Shown here piece after piece: positions 52,518 to 64,000 of a stretch of 64,000 bases of DNA; the first letter of the stretch is position 1, and each line of letters opens with the position of its first letter. The notes under the pieces are model-generated. The model searched no databases, was not told the DNA's origin, and saw only the letters and a list, made by a program, of their open reading frames with translations. The stretch spans positions 1,612,001 through 1,676,000 of the forward strand of contig OY783212.1 in assembly GCA_963678705.1 (NCBI GenBank). The letters are read 5' to 3'. A program made the translations under genes and the position numbers. Source of the stretch: Panorpa germanica (Eukaryota > Arthropoda > Insecta > Mecoptera > Panorpidae).

Positions 52518-54090
52518 GAGTTATTGTTCCAAATTCAAGTGGAGAGGGTTCACTCCAACGTCTGGAGTAAACGACATAAAATTAAATAAGAGATTTTTCA
52601 TATCATTTGGAGCTTCTTAAAAGAAACAACCGCAGCCAGAACTAATAATTCCCATATAGAAATTTCTCTACGTGCTGGCGTTAATAGTGGATGACTTTGT
52701 TTAATATTGAAATATATAAATAAATGCTTTTACATACTGTAATAAACCACTCATATCTCATTAGCATATTAAGGAAAAACACGTATTAAGCATATCAAGG
52801 AAAATTGTACTAAAATAGTAAATATAAGAACAAGTCGTGTTATTGATTTAACATTACAGCACAGGTTGCCTTGACTATTAGAAACAAACATCCAAGTCGA
52901 TAGAAATCTATAAACGTTGGAGTTTGATTCTACAGTTGTAACGTATTGAACATCGTTCACCAGGAGATCACAGAACGAAGAACATCATGAAGGGGATCCG
53001 TTAGTAACGCGACATACCAAACATAATTAATTATACTCGGCGCGGTAATTCCGATTGATTCACAAGCACTGGAGAACGTTCTGGACAAATTCAGACAAAA
53101 CGACTCATTTTAGTTAGCTTCGGATTTTATTATTAATTATTTGAATGGCAATTATAGGAATTCCAGCTGATGCGACGCCAATAAATTTACTTTTTCCGTG
53201 TTGTGATTCACACGTTACGACATTACATTCCAAAGAATATATGACGCTCTGTGATGTAGCAGACAGGTTTTTAATTACTTTAACGAAAAACTAAATGATA
53301 ATTGTATTTCCATTTTGACATTTAAATAGTTTTGACAGCGAAACAATTTAAATAAGTATTCATCGCATTAAATCTATCGTTAGCTATTTGGGTTTGGCAA
53401 TTTATTGCTCGAACACTATTTTTTATGCATTTGAAACACGTACTGTTTTAGGTGTCAAAAATAATAGCATTGGTACGAGCATGTCCAGAAGATTAGAAAT
53501 AAATGCATGAAGACTAGACTATTAAAAATGCTTATATTAATTTTTCTTACTATTATTACAAATTATGAGAACAACATTACTGACTTTTATTTTCCCTATT
53601 AATAAACACAAACATGGTAACTTCTTCAAGTTGTTCTAATTTTTCCTCTCTTCCATCTTGCTGTCATCCATTATATTTTATAAGTGTTAAAATTTTTGAC
53701 TAATATTGTAATCTGAAAGTCAGAAAATGCTAATAGGCAATCCATTTGTAGCTACATTCACATCATTATACAATCAATAAATTTGTTTATTAAGTTTTAC
53801 GTTAGAATAATGGCGGTTAAACCATATGGTGCTCTTACATAAAAAGCACGTTACAGTTTGCATCCATTTAAGCACAAAGTTCATCATAATACATTGTACT
53901 CTTTACCTGCAGGATATGTTAGGATGTCGTGCAGCTAAGAACTATTCAGTCAAGACTCGTTCCGGTCACGTATATGACTTTTGCCCGCGGATTTAATAAT
54001 AACAAGAACTTAGCTATTTTAATAATATAATCATTTGTTGTTTGTTGTTGATTCCTTTCCACAACTTTTAACAACATTGTGTGCCGTTTA
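52518..54090. other. Intergenic; short repeat at 54.1 kb
   Basis: No coding evidence. A (TCTCTG)3-like microsatellite follows at 54092-54115. Confidence 0.5.
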
Positions 54091-54149
54091 CCACTGTCTC
54101 TGTCTCTGTCTCTGCTAAATGCTTATTTCCGATGTTATCGGAAAATGTG

Positions 54150-54675
54150 TTATGAACTCACTTTTTAGGGGTCGATTTTTTAATTCTATATTGAAATATT
54201 GGTTATTAAACGTATATTGACGTTTCGCTTTCATTAAGTATTCAAAAATTGACGGATATATAAATCTATTTAAAGTTTAAATTTTGTTTTGCTGCAGCGT
54301 AATATTCCGGTTTTATCCTAGTAATTGATGATGTCACGAATATAAGAAGCAATATTATTTATTTTACGTTTTATATCAAGACATTTATTGAAACATTATG
54401 GGTCAACGTAACAGGTGCTATAGCTTTGACGTCTAGTACTGTATCTCTTTTGCACTTATCTTGTTTAACAGTGAGCGTAAGGATAGGCAAATGATAGTGG
54501 AGAAGAAGATGAGGAAGCAATGACTCTTTAATTATTACAGGAACAAAAATGACTATTTCTATTGTTAATAACTTCCATAATATTGCGAATTGAACTAAAA
54601 TAAGTGAATATTTGAGGTTTTCATAGGCAACTTTATCAGTGCTGTTTTATTATTCATATGGTTCACAACCCAATT
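54150..54675. mobile_element. Diverged copy of the TA-type MITE
   Basis: The left part (CTTTTTAGGGGTCGATTTTT, then AAAAATTGACGGATATATA) matches the left arm of the element at 3865. The right part (GACTCTTTAATTATTA, GAATATTTGAGGTT, CAACTTTATCA) matches its right arm in the same order. This shows the ancestral, non-nested arrangement. Confidence 0.5.
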
Positions 54676-54689
54676 CTTTTGATATTTTT

Positions 54690-55200
54690 ATTTTATAGAT
54701 TTACAACGAATTTAACTGCTAGGTCATATTCGCCGATTATTGTCCTTTTAAATCTAATTGATAATGTTTGTTTAAATAAGAAACTCTCGTAATGCTGCAA
54801 TCTTGACCGCATTGTCTGCCATGACATTTTCCAATTGTTCTTTAATGTTGTTTTTTTGGGATGGCTTCGATGTTTTACTTGTTATCAGTATATGTTGTAC
54901 TGCTACTTGGCAATTACATCTATTGCGTTGTGTTGGAGGGTCTTCCTTCAGTAGATATTGATGTGTTACTTTAGCTGTTTCTCCAGTACATTTCTTAAAG
55001 TTTAGCTTGGAGCAATTAAAGCAAATGGAAGAAAGAGCAGTGACATATCTGTGAAATATTTTCTGCTTGGCATCGGTAAACTGTCCATTCTCAACAAATG
55101 AATATAAAATACGCAACAATCGACAAAACGAACTGGACTTTTTCCTAATCCGTTGGTATGTCGCTGATACATACAAATCAGCATAACAATAAAGTTCAAA
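54690..55200 (-). pseudogene. LINE ORF2 C-terminus and 3' UTR, family B (longest copy)
   Basis: The minus-strand ORF 55176-54772 (134 codons) contains VTHQYLLKEDPP, RNRCNCQVAVQHILI and KIAALREFLI. These match, in order, the region after the RNase H domain of I/Jockey-type LINEs (T-H-x-y-L-L-k-e-x-p-P, C-x-C...v-x-H-i-L, then a closing helix). The next 85 bases hold the repeat tail TCGGCGAATATGACCTAGCA shared by three other loci. It is truncated at its 5' end. Family by motif memory only. Confidence 0.6.
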
Positions 55201-55209
55201 TTATATTTG

Positions 55210-55890
55210 TATTGTGTTCAAATCTCATGGCAAAATGTAACCGCTTCTTGTAGAGTTAAGACATAAAGAGTTCCTGTCAAACAACAATTTAGCAAGATTT
55301 AATTATTCATTCAACAAACTCATTTGCAAAGAATTTGACTTTAGGTTTGACTAGGACGTAGAAAGAAGGCGTCAAGTCATGTCAAGAGAATTTGAAATAT
55401 TTAAAACAAGGAAAAATGACTGGATGAATTCATACAGTTACAATAGCATACCACACTCACAATACACGTCTAGAAAATCCAGAGACGCACTGGGATATTA
55501 AAATGATTCATTAAATTGTGACTAAACTAAAGCAGCTCTTTATTCTCTTCCTCGTGTAACATCTTTCTGTTCTCCATTCCTTCTTATCTAGTTTCCGCTC
55601 ATTCTCTTTTTCCTTTCTTCTTCTCTGTAATTCCACTATCCATCTTCTTTCTTCCTTGCCTCCTTTTAGCAATCTCTCTATCTAAAAGGGGATGCACGTA
55701 ATTTTATGTAAAATTTGAAGACAATACATTTTTAAGAAAAACCAAATGTGCAATAGAACTTAGAAATTAATATCTCAAGTTTTATTTCTAAACGAGTTCG
55801 TAAGTTAAGAGAAACAGCTGTAGCGTGCATTTACAGCTTGTAGTTTAAGTTACAATTATGATCATTTAATGTTTATATAACATAATATAA
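55210..55890. other. Intergenic, nothing recognised
   Basis: Pyrimidine-rich runs (TCTTCTTTCTTCC) but no exon or bounded repeat. Confidence 0.5.
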
Positions 55891-55899
55891 ATTACCTAA

Positions 55900-56410
55900 C
55901 GACACAGTTGGGCCAGAGCATTGATTCTTGACTCTGACTACTCTGTTCGATTATCCCCGGGTCAGAGTTATATTTTCTGGGTTTGGTAAAAACATATTTA
56001 ATTGGTTATGCGCAATCATAATAATGAATATGAAAAAAAAACATCCTCATAAAAGAGAATTTCGAAAAAGAAAATAGAAAGAAGAGAATATAACGGACAA
56101 AAAGAAGAATGAAAGGACAGCTTAATAAGAAGAGATGGATGGAATGGGAACATGGTAGTTGAAACGAATCTTGTATCAGATCGTGATGCTGAAATAAAAA
56201 AGGAGGAGGATATTAAACAACGGATAAGGAAGTAATTAGAGAAGCACCGATGGAAGAATTTGAAATAGAATGATGAAAAAAGCTGAAATGTAGAAAAAGA
56301 ATTATATTATATTGTAAAAATATTATAAAAAATGTATATAAAATGCAATATTGGTTTAAAGTGCTAATAACTATCAATAGTTGATGCATTCAAAATAAAT
56401 ATTAAACAAA
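55900..56410 (+). mobile_element. Full-length long SINE (511 bp)
   Basis: AAATTACCTAA is duplicated exactly (55889-55899 and 56411-56421). The head CGACACAGTTGGGCCAGAGC, degenerate B-box TTCGATTATCCCCGG and tail GTGCTAATAACTATCAATAG match the copy at 41.4 kb. Confidence 0.88.
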
Positions 56411-56539
56411 AAATTACCTAAACAATTTTACCTAATATACGATTAGCTCTAAAACAGTTAATAGTTATTTAACAACGAAACCAGATCATTATTGTAATGT
56501 GATACAATTAAAACGACCTCGCATAGTGTAGGAAACTAT

Positions 56540-56835
56540 ATGACCAATGCGCTCCTTGGTAATATCTCTATAACTCTGCAGCAACTCAGCCGTGTTTCAA
56601 CGTGGGTGTACTTGCACCTCAACTTCGTACCCGTGCTAGTCAAGACATCGTACCCTCGCTCCTCTCACTTCCCGCACCTTAGTCTACTGAAGCGAAAGGA
56701 AAAGTCCAAGGATTCGTACGAACAAACAGCAAGATTGAAATACCGAATACCTCGCATAGCTAAACCTCAGCAACCGACTGACTGACTGACTCCTAGAGCT
56801 CTGTCTAATGTGTTTGCAGCTCGCCCGACTTAGAC
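56540..56835 (+). other. GC-richer patch, possible untranslated exon or promoter
   Basis: This 300-bp block is richer in C and G than its surroundings, contains a (GACT)4 run (56777-56790) and an open frame of 81 codons without recognisable motif. There is no clear donor. Function not assigned. Confidence 0.2.
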
Positions 56836-57232
56836 CGTTAATTGTCAGCTATTTTACTAAACACTGTGTAATTATTTAATAATTGATTATTGTTGCTGCG
56901 ATTTATATATTTTTTATAAGAATTTATAATAATGTTTCTATAAATTTGCGGCAATAAATCGATTAAGGACATAGCGGTTTTATATGTGGTTAACGGTACA
57001 ATTATTAAAAGTATTTTTTTCTATTTGGCCTAATTATGTATAAACAAAAATAACTTTCTAATTGAATAGGTTCACAGATGTTGCATGCGGTGTTACATAC
57101 TCGTATACTGTCTTTGATGATTTGTAATTAAAAAATTATCTTGTAAAATTAATTGAAGTAGTAGTCTGTTATTCTAGCAAAGGAACAGAATTTACCATAT
57201 ACTCGTACATGTGTATTTCCCAGGTATTAGAA

Positions 57233-57315
57233 TTTGCTTAACGTCGGACCATTTCCTATGTTAATTATGTGTAGGAGTTTTATGTTGCTATGGCCTCATA
57301 TATGTAGGCTACTGT
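57233..57315 (-). repeat. SINE tail fragment
   Basis: On the plus strand AACGTCGGACCATTTCCTAT and ATGGCCTCATATATGTAGGC match the 3' half of the SINE at 63.3 kb in the same (minus) orientation. Confidence 0.6.
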
Positions 57316-57319
57316 GAAA

Positions 57320-59110
57320 ATACAACTAAGATCTGCATCCATTGCAAGGGTTGACAATTGAAGCAACCTCGTTAGACAATACCGAAGATAGCACATTGTA
57401 GCTGTCGCTGCACATACTTTTCCTCTCGCTTCCCTTCTTTTTTACGTTTTATTTAATACAACTAATGCATTTGATTTGAACAGTACAAACTAGCATCGAT
57501 AAAACTACATGAAAATGAATTAAAAAATAAATAATCTCTTTCTTTCTTTCTTTTCTTGTCGTGACATTTAATGACATTGTTGTTGTTCAGTTGTTCAGAT
57601 GATGTAAAAACAAAGGAAACATTTAGCACGGGTGTGACATACGTGCATTCTTCAATGCAGTCAGCCATTCCTTCTATGCGCAGTGTCCATGTTCCTACTA
57701 CTGCGCATATATATGGTACACTAGAAATCCTTGATATTTACCAATAAAACTAAAAGGAAGATGGATGTGATTACAATTCAATGAAAGTTAATTACTTTAA
57801 AGAATTCAGTTTTCGAAATAAATTAGTTTTAATCAGTGTTTATTAAAGTTATTATTCAAAATAAATAACAATAATAATAAATACGTCAGAATATAAATGA
57901 ACGTTAAATTGTTTACGTAGTTAATACAAATATATTCGTTACGAGGTTCTCTCTAATTGCTAACGACGCATGTACATTGAACGTAATGTAAGTTAAGTAA
58001 CTGGCAGAGCGTAAGCACCAGAGAGTCGTAATAAATATGTATAAGACACCGGCATGGACACGGGCACGGTATCCATAAATTGCAGAAATAGAAGTAAAAA
58101 TATACGTAGTTTTGTGTATGAAACTCCTGGTTTACGGGGTGAGCTGCAGGGGTCCGGTTTGCTTGGTGACGGTGACAGAATTGTAAGATATTATCCATTA
58201 ACCCAGCTTTGAGATATTCACGTAATCGGCGCGTGTCTGCAACACGGCGAACGGCAGTACTTTATTTCTAGACGTAAACTTGTTATGTTGCATTGCGTTA
58301 CACTTATGTAACAAATTTGTTCAGATTATGTATATTTAATGCTGCTTACATTGGTTTACTGTTTGCTGTAATGGCGCAACTTATTGGTTTTCATTTTTAA
58401 ATGCAATTAAAGGTATCAACGATACATATATCGCCAAATATATGTTAGCAAAGAATGGAATTCGGGAATTTGTTACCTAACGAAATTGAAAGTGTAGACT
58501 CCATGTAGTCTACACTAGACATCATCAACGAACCGACTCTAAACCCAGGCTAGTTTTAGGTAAAGTTTTATTGAAAAACTTTTCTGCTACTTCCAGCGAG
58601 TGCCCGAGGAAACTCGAGAACTATCGAACGATGGCTTGTTTCGTAAAAAATTGGGAAAGCAACAGTCTTGTGATCGCAGCAATCACATCGATTTTAAGTA
58701 AAAATTTCAATATTCGAGGGTAGTTTAATGTTCAATGGTTCTTAGTATTCCGTTTGGTTTTATTTTTTATATCTAGATATCTTATCATAATATTGTTTTG
58801 TAAAACAAAAAAGAGTCAGGTCTCTTGTATGATCGAGGATGCATTGGAACTCATAATTTGTTTAATATTTACCCTCGCTATCATATACGAACTGTTCAGC
58901 TATGGAAGAGTTGTGAGACCCACTGGGCTGCAGAAAATAATCAGATCTTGGAAGTATTCTCAGGCAGAGCAAAAACTCAAATCTATCGCCGTTTTTCTTA
59001 ATTGCCGCCAATAACTTTAGCCCATTTACTATATAAAATAATTTCTAAATTATTTCATTTTTTTTTTAATAATCATTGCAATTGTATCGGGCACATAATT
59101 AAATAAGAAC
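57320..59110. other. Intergenic, nothing recognised
   Basis: AT-rich, with CTTTCTTTCTTT near 57538. No exon supported. Confidence 0.5.
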
Positions 59111-59119
59111 ATAATGCTC

Positions 59120-59265
59120 ACGTGCGAATTTGTATAAATACCGCTAATAATCCTGCACTAGATGCAGGACTGCGGGAATTTTTCACGACAATGATAGCGA
59201 TCGGTAAATATGACCTAGCAGTTGAAATCAAAACAATAAATAAAAATAAGTCTCATCATAGATTT
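59120..59265 (+). repeat. LINE 3' end, family B (copy 4)
   Basis: GGACTGCGGGAATTTTTC encodes the closing LREF helix residues seen at 54.8 kb. It is followed at the same distance by GATCGGTAAATATGACCTAG and CAGTTGAAATC. Plus-strand orientation. Confidence 0.5.
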
Positions 59266-59269
59266 TTTT

Positions 59270-60610
59270 TTAGTTATCTGTATTTATTACCAAATTTATT
59301 GAACAATCTAATTAGTACATCTCGTAATATACTCGTATATATTAATGATTTAAAACAATTGACCCATTTAATAAGATGTTTTAAAGAATACAACAACATT
59401 ACATAAACTAATTGTTGTGTTACTTTCATTCATTTAATTGTGTTCAGCGTATCACGCACCGCACATCTCACATCTTCCCATCTCTTGAGAATTGTTTTTA
59501 TTGAAATTACTTCATTATCCGTGACTAACAAATACCCACACCTTCTTGTGACTAATTACTAGTGAAACATTGTAAATTCAAATAAAATCATTAATAATTT
59601 TATCATACACAATACAAGAACATTCTCTGTACAAACGAGTGCCAGTACTCACTTACGTCAACGAATTTCCATAATTCTTAAAAGCCACGTAAAAATAATT
59701 ACTTATGTATTTTTGTTATACAAAGTGTTGCTTAGTACCAGTAAACATGTCCTCAGCAAAATAGAGTACTAAACATTCCGTTCATGCTTTTATGTAATTG
59801 TATTCTTATATAATAAATGACCCCCTTAACAAATTGTATAATTACATAAGCAATAAGAACAAAAGTGAATCGATGTTTAATGAATAAACCATATAATAGA
59901 AAATACTTCATGAATAAATTCTCAAACAGTAGTTTATCATTTAGTATAACTGTAGATTTTCAATTAGTTCACATACGACACACCGACACGCCGAACACAC
60001 ACTTGGACATTAAGTATGTGTTCTTGCAATGTGCACTGAAAGTGAGAGTTGTTCTCCTATAATCAACATAACACTACAATTCTGACGCTGTTGCCTGGAT
60101 TTTACCTGGTGCCTGGTGCTGGTGCTGATGCGGTTCACGCGGATAAACCCGATTCGGATTCAGTTCGCGGTCACACCCACGTTATGTAGAGCAACGCAGA
60201 CCAAGACTAATTCATAACCTAACCTAAAAAATATTGTGAATAGTTATCAAGTTAGAATGCTTGCCCTGCCTAGTTAGAGGACAATAAAAGAGGTTTGTTA
60301 TTGAATCCGCTTAAAAGTTATCAACTGTAGATAATTCGTAAATTGAAGAAAATAAATCTTCAGAAATAAAAGTGAATATATAGTTGCGGGGAAACGGCTA
60401 AGTTCATCCACAGCGCATTGAGAATAGTTCAAGGGCATCAAAGGCATTGACCATAGGCTCAGGGACGAAATGCGCAATCATTTATTAGTGATGTTACTTT
60501 TATAGATAACAATAAATGATTTCAGTCAGAACTACATACACTGTTCCTTGGGTCTACGTCCGGGCTATGCGTCAATAAGAGCAAAACTATGCAAGCAGGG
60601 TCTCATAAAC
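59270..60610. other. Intergenic with a GC-richer patch at 60.09-60.2 kb
   Basis: CCTGGTGCCTGGTGCTGGTGC repeats lie near 60105-60130. No open frame or splice support. Confidence 0.4.
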
Positions 60611-60611
60611 C

Positions 60612-61117
60612 TAAGCCTCATTCCCACTCACTGTTTTGATATTTAATTTACTCTTTTTATTTAATATTTTAATCTAGATTTCAGGTTTTCAGAATAGACA
60701 TTCCTAATTACATTTGTGTTTTAATTTGAGTTTAGTTAATTAAGTTGGTGCGCATGCGCCTCTAGTAATATAAATTTTGACAATTCGACAAAATTGAAGG
60801 TGAAATAATAAAATTGCTGTTTTAATTAACAATTAGTAATAGAAATTGTTTTTATTTATTTATTTTTGACAAACTGATATTAAACTTCTTTTAAATATAA
60901 ATTCTACTGCATTTTGACAGATTGTCAAATTTTTGAGGTTATAATATAATATAGCTTTTCTTAATTTAATATTTTTAATTTAAAACATTGGACCTTCTAA
61001 GGTTCTAAAAAAACTAAGAAAACTTAAAAAATAAATTAAATTAAAAATGATACTCTGAATGACTACACGTATTGTGATATTATTATTAATTAAATCAGTG
61101 AGTGGGAATAATACTTT
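60612..61117. mobile_element. MITE family E (copy 2)
   Basis: The ends AAGCCTCATTCCCACTCACT and (other strand) AAGTATTATTCCCACTCACT are inverted. The first 20 bases match the copy at 42.2 kb. The interior is longer (about 500 bp) and unrelated by eye. Confidence 0.5.
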
Positions 61118-61884
61118 ATAGTTTATTCAAAATTAGAGAAGCTATGATCACTTTGAAGAACTATATGATAAGAGTATTAAGGAAAAGGAAAATATGTTTA
61201 GGATACTACATATTTAATTTAATAATACCATACTATAATGCATGTAATGTAATACTATATTGAGGGTCGCGGTGGTGTGCGCAAAAGGTTCTAGTAAGAC
61301 TCCCTGAAGCCGCCATCGGTGCATAGGCATGGTGCATGGTGATAGTAGGTATGCCCATTTGACACATTTTAGCAAATAAAAAATGTAAATGACAAGGTTT
61401 TAGTTTTGACCAACAAGAAGGATTCTAAACCGAAAGGATTCTGATCTTAAGACTCGTTCAAGTATGTAGGCACCTTAAGAAACTTGCAAACTTAAGAAAA
61501 AGACGAAACGTAACTGCATTATCATTTATCCTTTCAACTACTCAATGACAATTTCGATTGTGATAATTTCTCAAATTTAGCGAGAACATTAATCAAAGTT
61601 TCCAGAGTGAGTTATTGGGCAAATTGAGAAATTGGTACTTCAAAATATGTATTCTGAACGCTTGGAGTAAATAACATTTATTTTAATTTCCATGACAGTG
61701 TAGTAACAAGTATGCACTGCATATAGCATGTTAATTTTTTATTAAAATATGAAGTGAATATTGTTTCCATACTTGTTACATCAAATAAGACATATTCATT
61801 TGTTTCTTATTATTCAAATCTCTACCAAGAATTCAAGAAACACTTTCGCTGTGCCTGTGTCTCGTGGAACTGCTATTTATTCAC

Positions 61885-62110
61885 TGTGGTATTTGTGAGT
61901 CGTGTTGAGCCTGAACACGACCGACGCGGATGCCAACCGCGCACCCACCGACCGTGCTCAAGTCAGCCAGGGAGTCAGCAGTCAGCAGAGTGCCAACAAG
62001 TTCTCCTTGCATTGTAGAAGACAACCACGCAATAACAAAACACAGAAATACTGTTGCAGCCAGTCAGATCAGCCAAAAGAAAAAACTAACCAGTTGTAAT
62101 ATCGAACTAA
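61885..62110 (+). promoter_or_regulatory. Putative 5' UTR exon with strong donor
   Basis: A sharp GC-rich island in AT-rich DNA (CCGACGCGGATGCCAACCGC, then CAGTCAGCAG repeats) ends at GAACTAA, directly followed by an ideal donor GTAAGTAAGG at 62111. Open frames inside are short and overlapping in all three frames, as in an untranslated leader. If real, it starts a plus-strand gene with a long first intron reaching beyond 64 kb. Confidence 0.35.
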
Positions 62111-62119
62111 GTAAGTAAG

Positions 62120-63265
62120 GACGATAAGAAATAGGTTACATTTGTTGTTTATAACCTATGTACTATAATTTGTTTGCTAGAGATTTATTATCGTTCAGAA
62201 TTTGAAGGACGTTCAAATCATATCCAAGGTGATATCTCCAACACAACGCAACGGAGGCGACGTGACGCGACGGCTTAGAACTCAATCTTGCAGAATTAGA
62301 TCAAATTCCTTGGATAGTGTTATATGACTTGTGAGTCGATGATATTTAATTATCTTTTATTGTAAAAAACAATGAAGGTTGCAGCGGAACGATATCAGTT
62401 ATCATCAAGGTAGACTTGATACTCGAACCGTAGAGCTTCTGGTTTTTGAGAGAACGAGAACAATTTGCATTTATACTTGAATAATTTTACATCAAATCTT
62501 AATCAAGATTCATTATGACGGATGCGTATCCTTTTTAATTCATAAAGTTATGTCATTGTATGTTTCTGACGCGGGAAATGCTAATTTTAGATGGTTTTTT
62601 ATTATGTTTTTAATATTATTACGTTACTATATCTGGTTTTGTTTTGCATATTATTATATTTATATTTTTATCTGAAATTGAAAGGGAATGTCACGGCTTG
62701 TTTAGTCGTTTTTAAATAGCAGAGATTTTAATTTATGGAAATTCATTTTTAGATAAAATTTTTATGAGTAAATTTATTAGTAACTGTATTATAAACACAA
62801 ATCAGATATTTAGAAATGTGGGCAATACAGAATTAAGTAATTATTATCTCACGTTACATTCGTCATAAGCATTGATCAATAATGTTTTAAGGAAACTATA
62901 AAATACAAATTTCTTCTAAGGTATTAGTTTTTTAATTCTAAATACGCGTTATTCTTTTTATAAGAACATTTATATAAAATATGTGCAATATTCTTGGGGC
63001 ATTCAAGCAGTGCAATCGACTACTTGCTATGCCGACTTTTTCAGTATTTACATTTTAATATTAGTACACTTTATCATGAGATAAAGCTTCTATTCTCTAG
63101 TCTATTTAATACAGAACAGTAGTAGTATGATAAACATTAAAGTAGAAATTGTTCTCATGATAAAGTAAATGATATAGCTATCGTATGTTAAGCATTTTAG
63201 AAAAGGCGCAGGTTCAAACGAACAACCTCTTTTGAAAATGTGAAAGTAAATTATATTCAATGTAA
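62120..63265. other. AT-rich, nothing recognised
   Basis: It would be intron if the leader exon at 61.9-62.1 kb is real. No coding exon seen. Confidence 0.4.
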
Positions 63266-63281
63266 ATTCGGATATTCTTTA

Positions 63282-63515
63282 TTTTTTTTTTTTTTTATTT
63301 AACGTCGGCCTATTTCCGATGCTGAGTCCTATCACCGACGACCTCCTTCAATGTTGGCAGTATTTATGGTGTCGTGGCCTCATATATGTGGGCTACACCA
63401 CTGCCTAATAACTGTATGATTATGTATGACCATAATCAATATAAGTTCATAATAACCAAACCCAGAAAATATATATCTGGTCCGGGGATCGAACCCGAAG
63501 ACACAGCAGTCGGCC
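63282..63515 (-). mobile_element. Full-length short SINE (234 bp)
   Basis: GGATATTCTTTA is duplicated exactly (63270-63281 and 63516-63527). Read on the minus strand: a tRNA-like head with TTCGGGTTCGATCCCCGGAC, then ATATTTTCTGGGTTTGG, then a 3' half (GTGGTGTAGCCCACATATAT, GGAAATAGGCCGACGTT) and an A tail. It shares only the head with the 511-553-bp SINEs. Confidence 0.88.
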
Positions 63516-64000
63516 GGATATTCTTTAAGAAGGATAACTTGCCTACAAAGTTTCATATTCCATTCTATCAGAGTGAATTTTTATTATTGAGTAGAATAGT
63601 TTACATGACCATTTTCATCGTCTGCAGATAAATCTGCCACTGTCAGTAACAAGTTTACTGCAAGCATTTAATAGTTGTGTGCCTACTCCATCTACGCCCT
63701 ACGATTCTCGTTTCTTGTCTCGCAACGTAAACGCAATGCTGTCACATAAATAGAAGTGAACGGTAAATTAAGAGAACTATTACTAAATGGTTCGAATGGC
63801 CTTGCATATTTGAATATTGATATATGCTAGAACTATGTTGTTTTACCGCAAGAAAGAAAATACTCTTGTCTCTTTATGTTCAGTAGCAGCGATTACTCCA
63901 GTCCAGGTTTACTAGGAAAACTCGTCCAGACACATCTATCTAGAATTGTATCTTTTTTGATAAAATAAATAGATTACAACAACAAATTGACATTAATTAA

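Overview
The window is AT-rich nuclear DNA of an insect. The genes carry short phase-matched introns with GT/AG borders, and the two LINE families, tRNA-headed SINEs and many small inverted-repeat elements fit an arthropod. Hymenoptera is my best guess, from the N-terminus of the PAK protein and the C-terminal domain style of one LINE. That is inference, not a database result.

Layout. (1) 1-5.9 kb: mobile-element debris (LINE tails, a SINE, two MITEs with 3-bp duplications, and a MITE nested inside its own family). (2) 5.9-8.9 kb, plus strand: the last four exons of a GILT-like thiol reductase. (3) 9.5-13.4 kb, plus: a complete group I p21-activated kinase in ten coding exons. (4) 16.6-18.0 kb, minus: methionine-R-sulfoxide reductase B with a mitochondrial-looking and a cytosolic start. 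(5) 18.8-19.6 kb: a decayed hAT transposon with a perfect 8-bp duplication. (6) 20.0-20.5 kb, minus: the 3' part of an unrecognised His-rich gene. (7) 22.4-23.0 kb, plus: dynactin subunit 3. (8) 24.4-35.1 kb, minus: a type II transmembrane protein of about 2,430 residues in 15 coding exons. It has a proline-rich cytoplasmic tail, TM, SEA domain, EGF-like repeat, His cluster, a very long PEPTSEPK repeat region, five LDLa repeats, SRCR and a trypsin-like domain. (9) 35.2-64 kb: no convincing coding exon apart from transposon remnants. It is filled with LINE ends, SINEs and MITEs, with a GC-rich, donor-terminated patch near 62 kb that may be a 5' UTR exon of a gene lying to the right.

The host genes have unrelated jobs (lysosomal thiol reduction, Rac/Cdc42 signalling, methionine repair, dynein transport, cell-surface protein), and there is no operon-like logic. 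The most unusual item is gene (8). Its protease domain keeps the fold cysteines, the activation site and the catalytic Asp, but the catalytic His is Ser and the catalytic Ser is Glu, so it should be a pseudoprotease. One 4.2-kb exon encodes about 1,410 residues of it. A 114-nt phase-neutral exon lies in its longest intron, and the SEA domain keeps the self-cleavage motif GSVIV. The intergenic DNA is useful for transposon biology: about ten insertions can be delimited to the base by target-site duplications, and one SINE head is joined to two unrelated tails.
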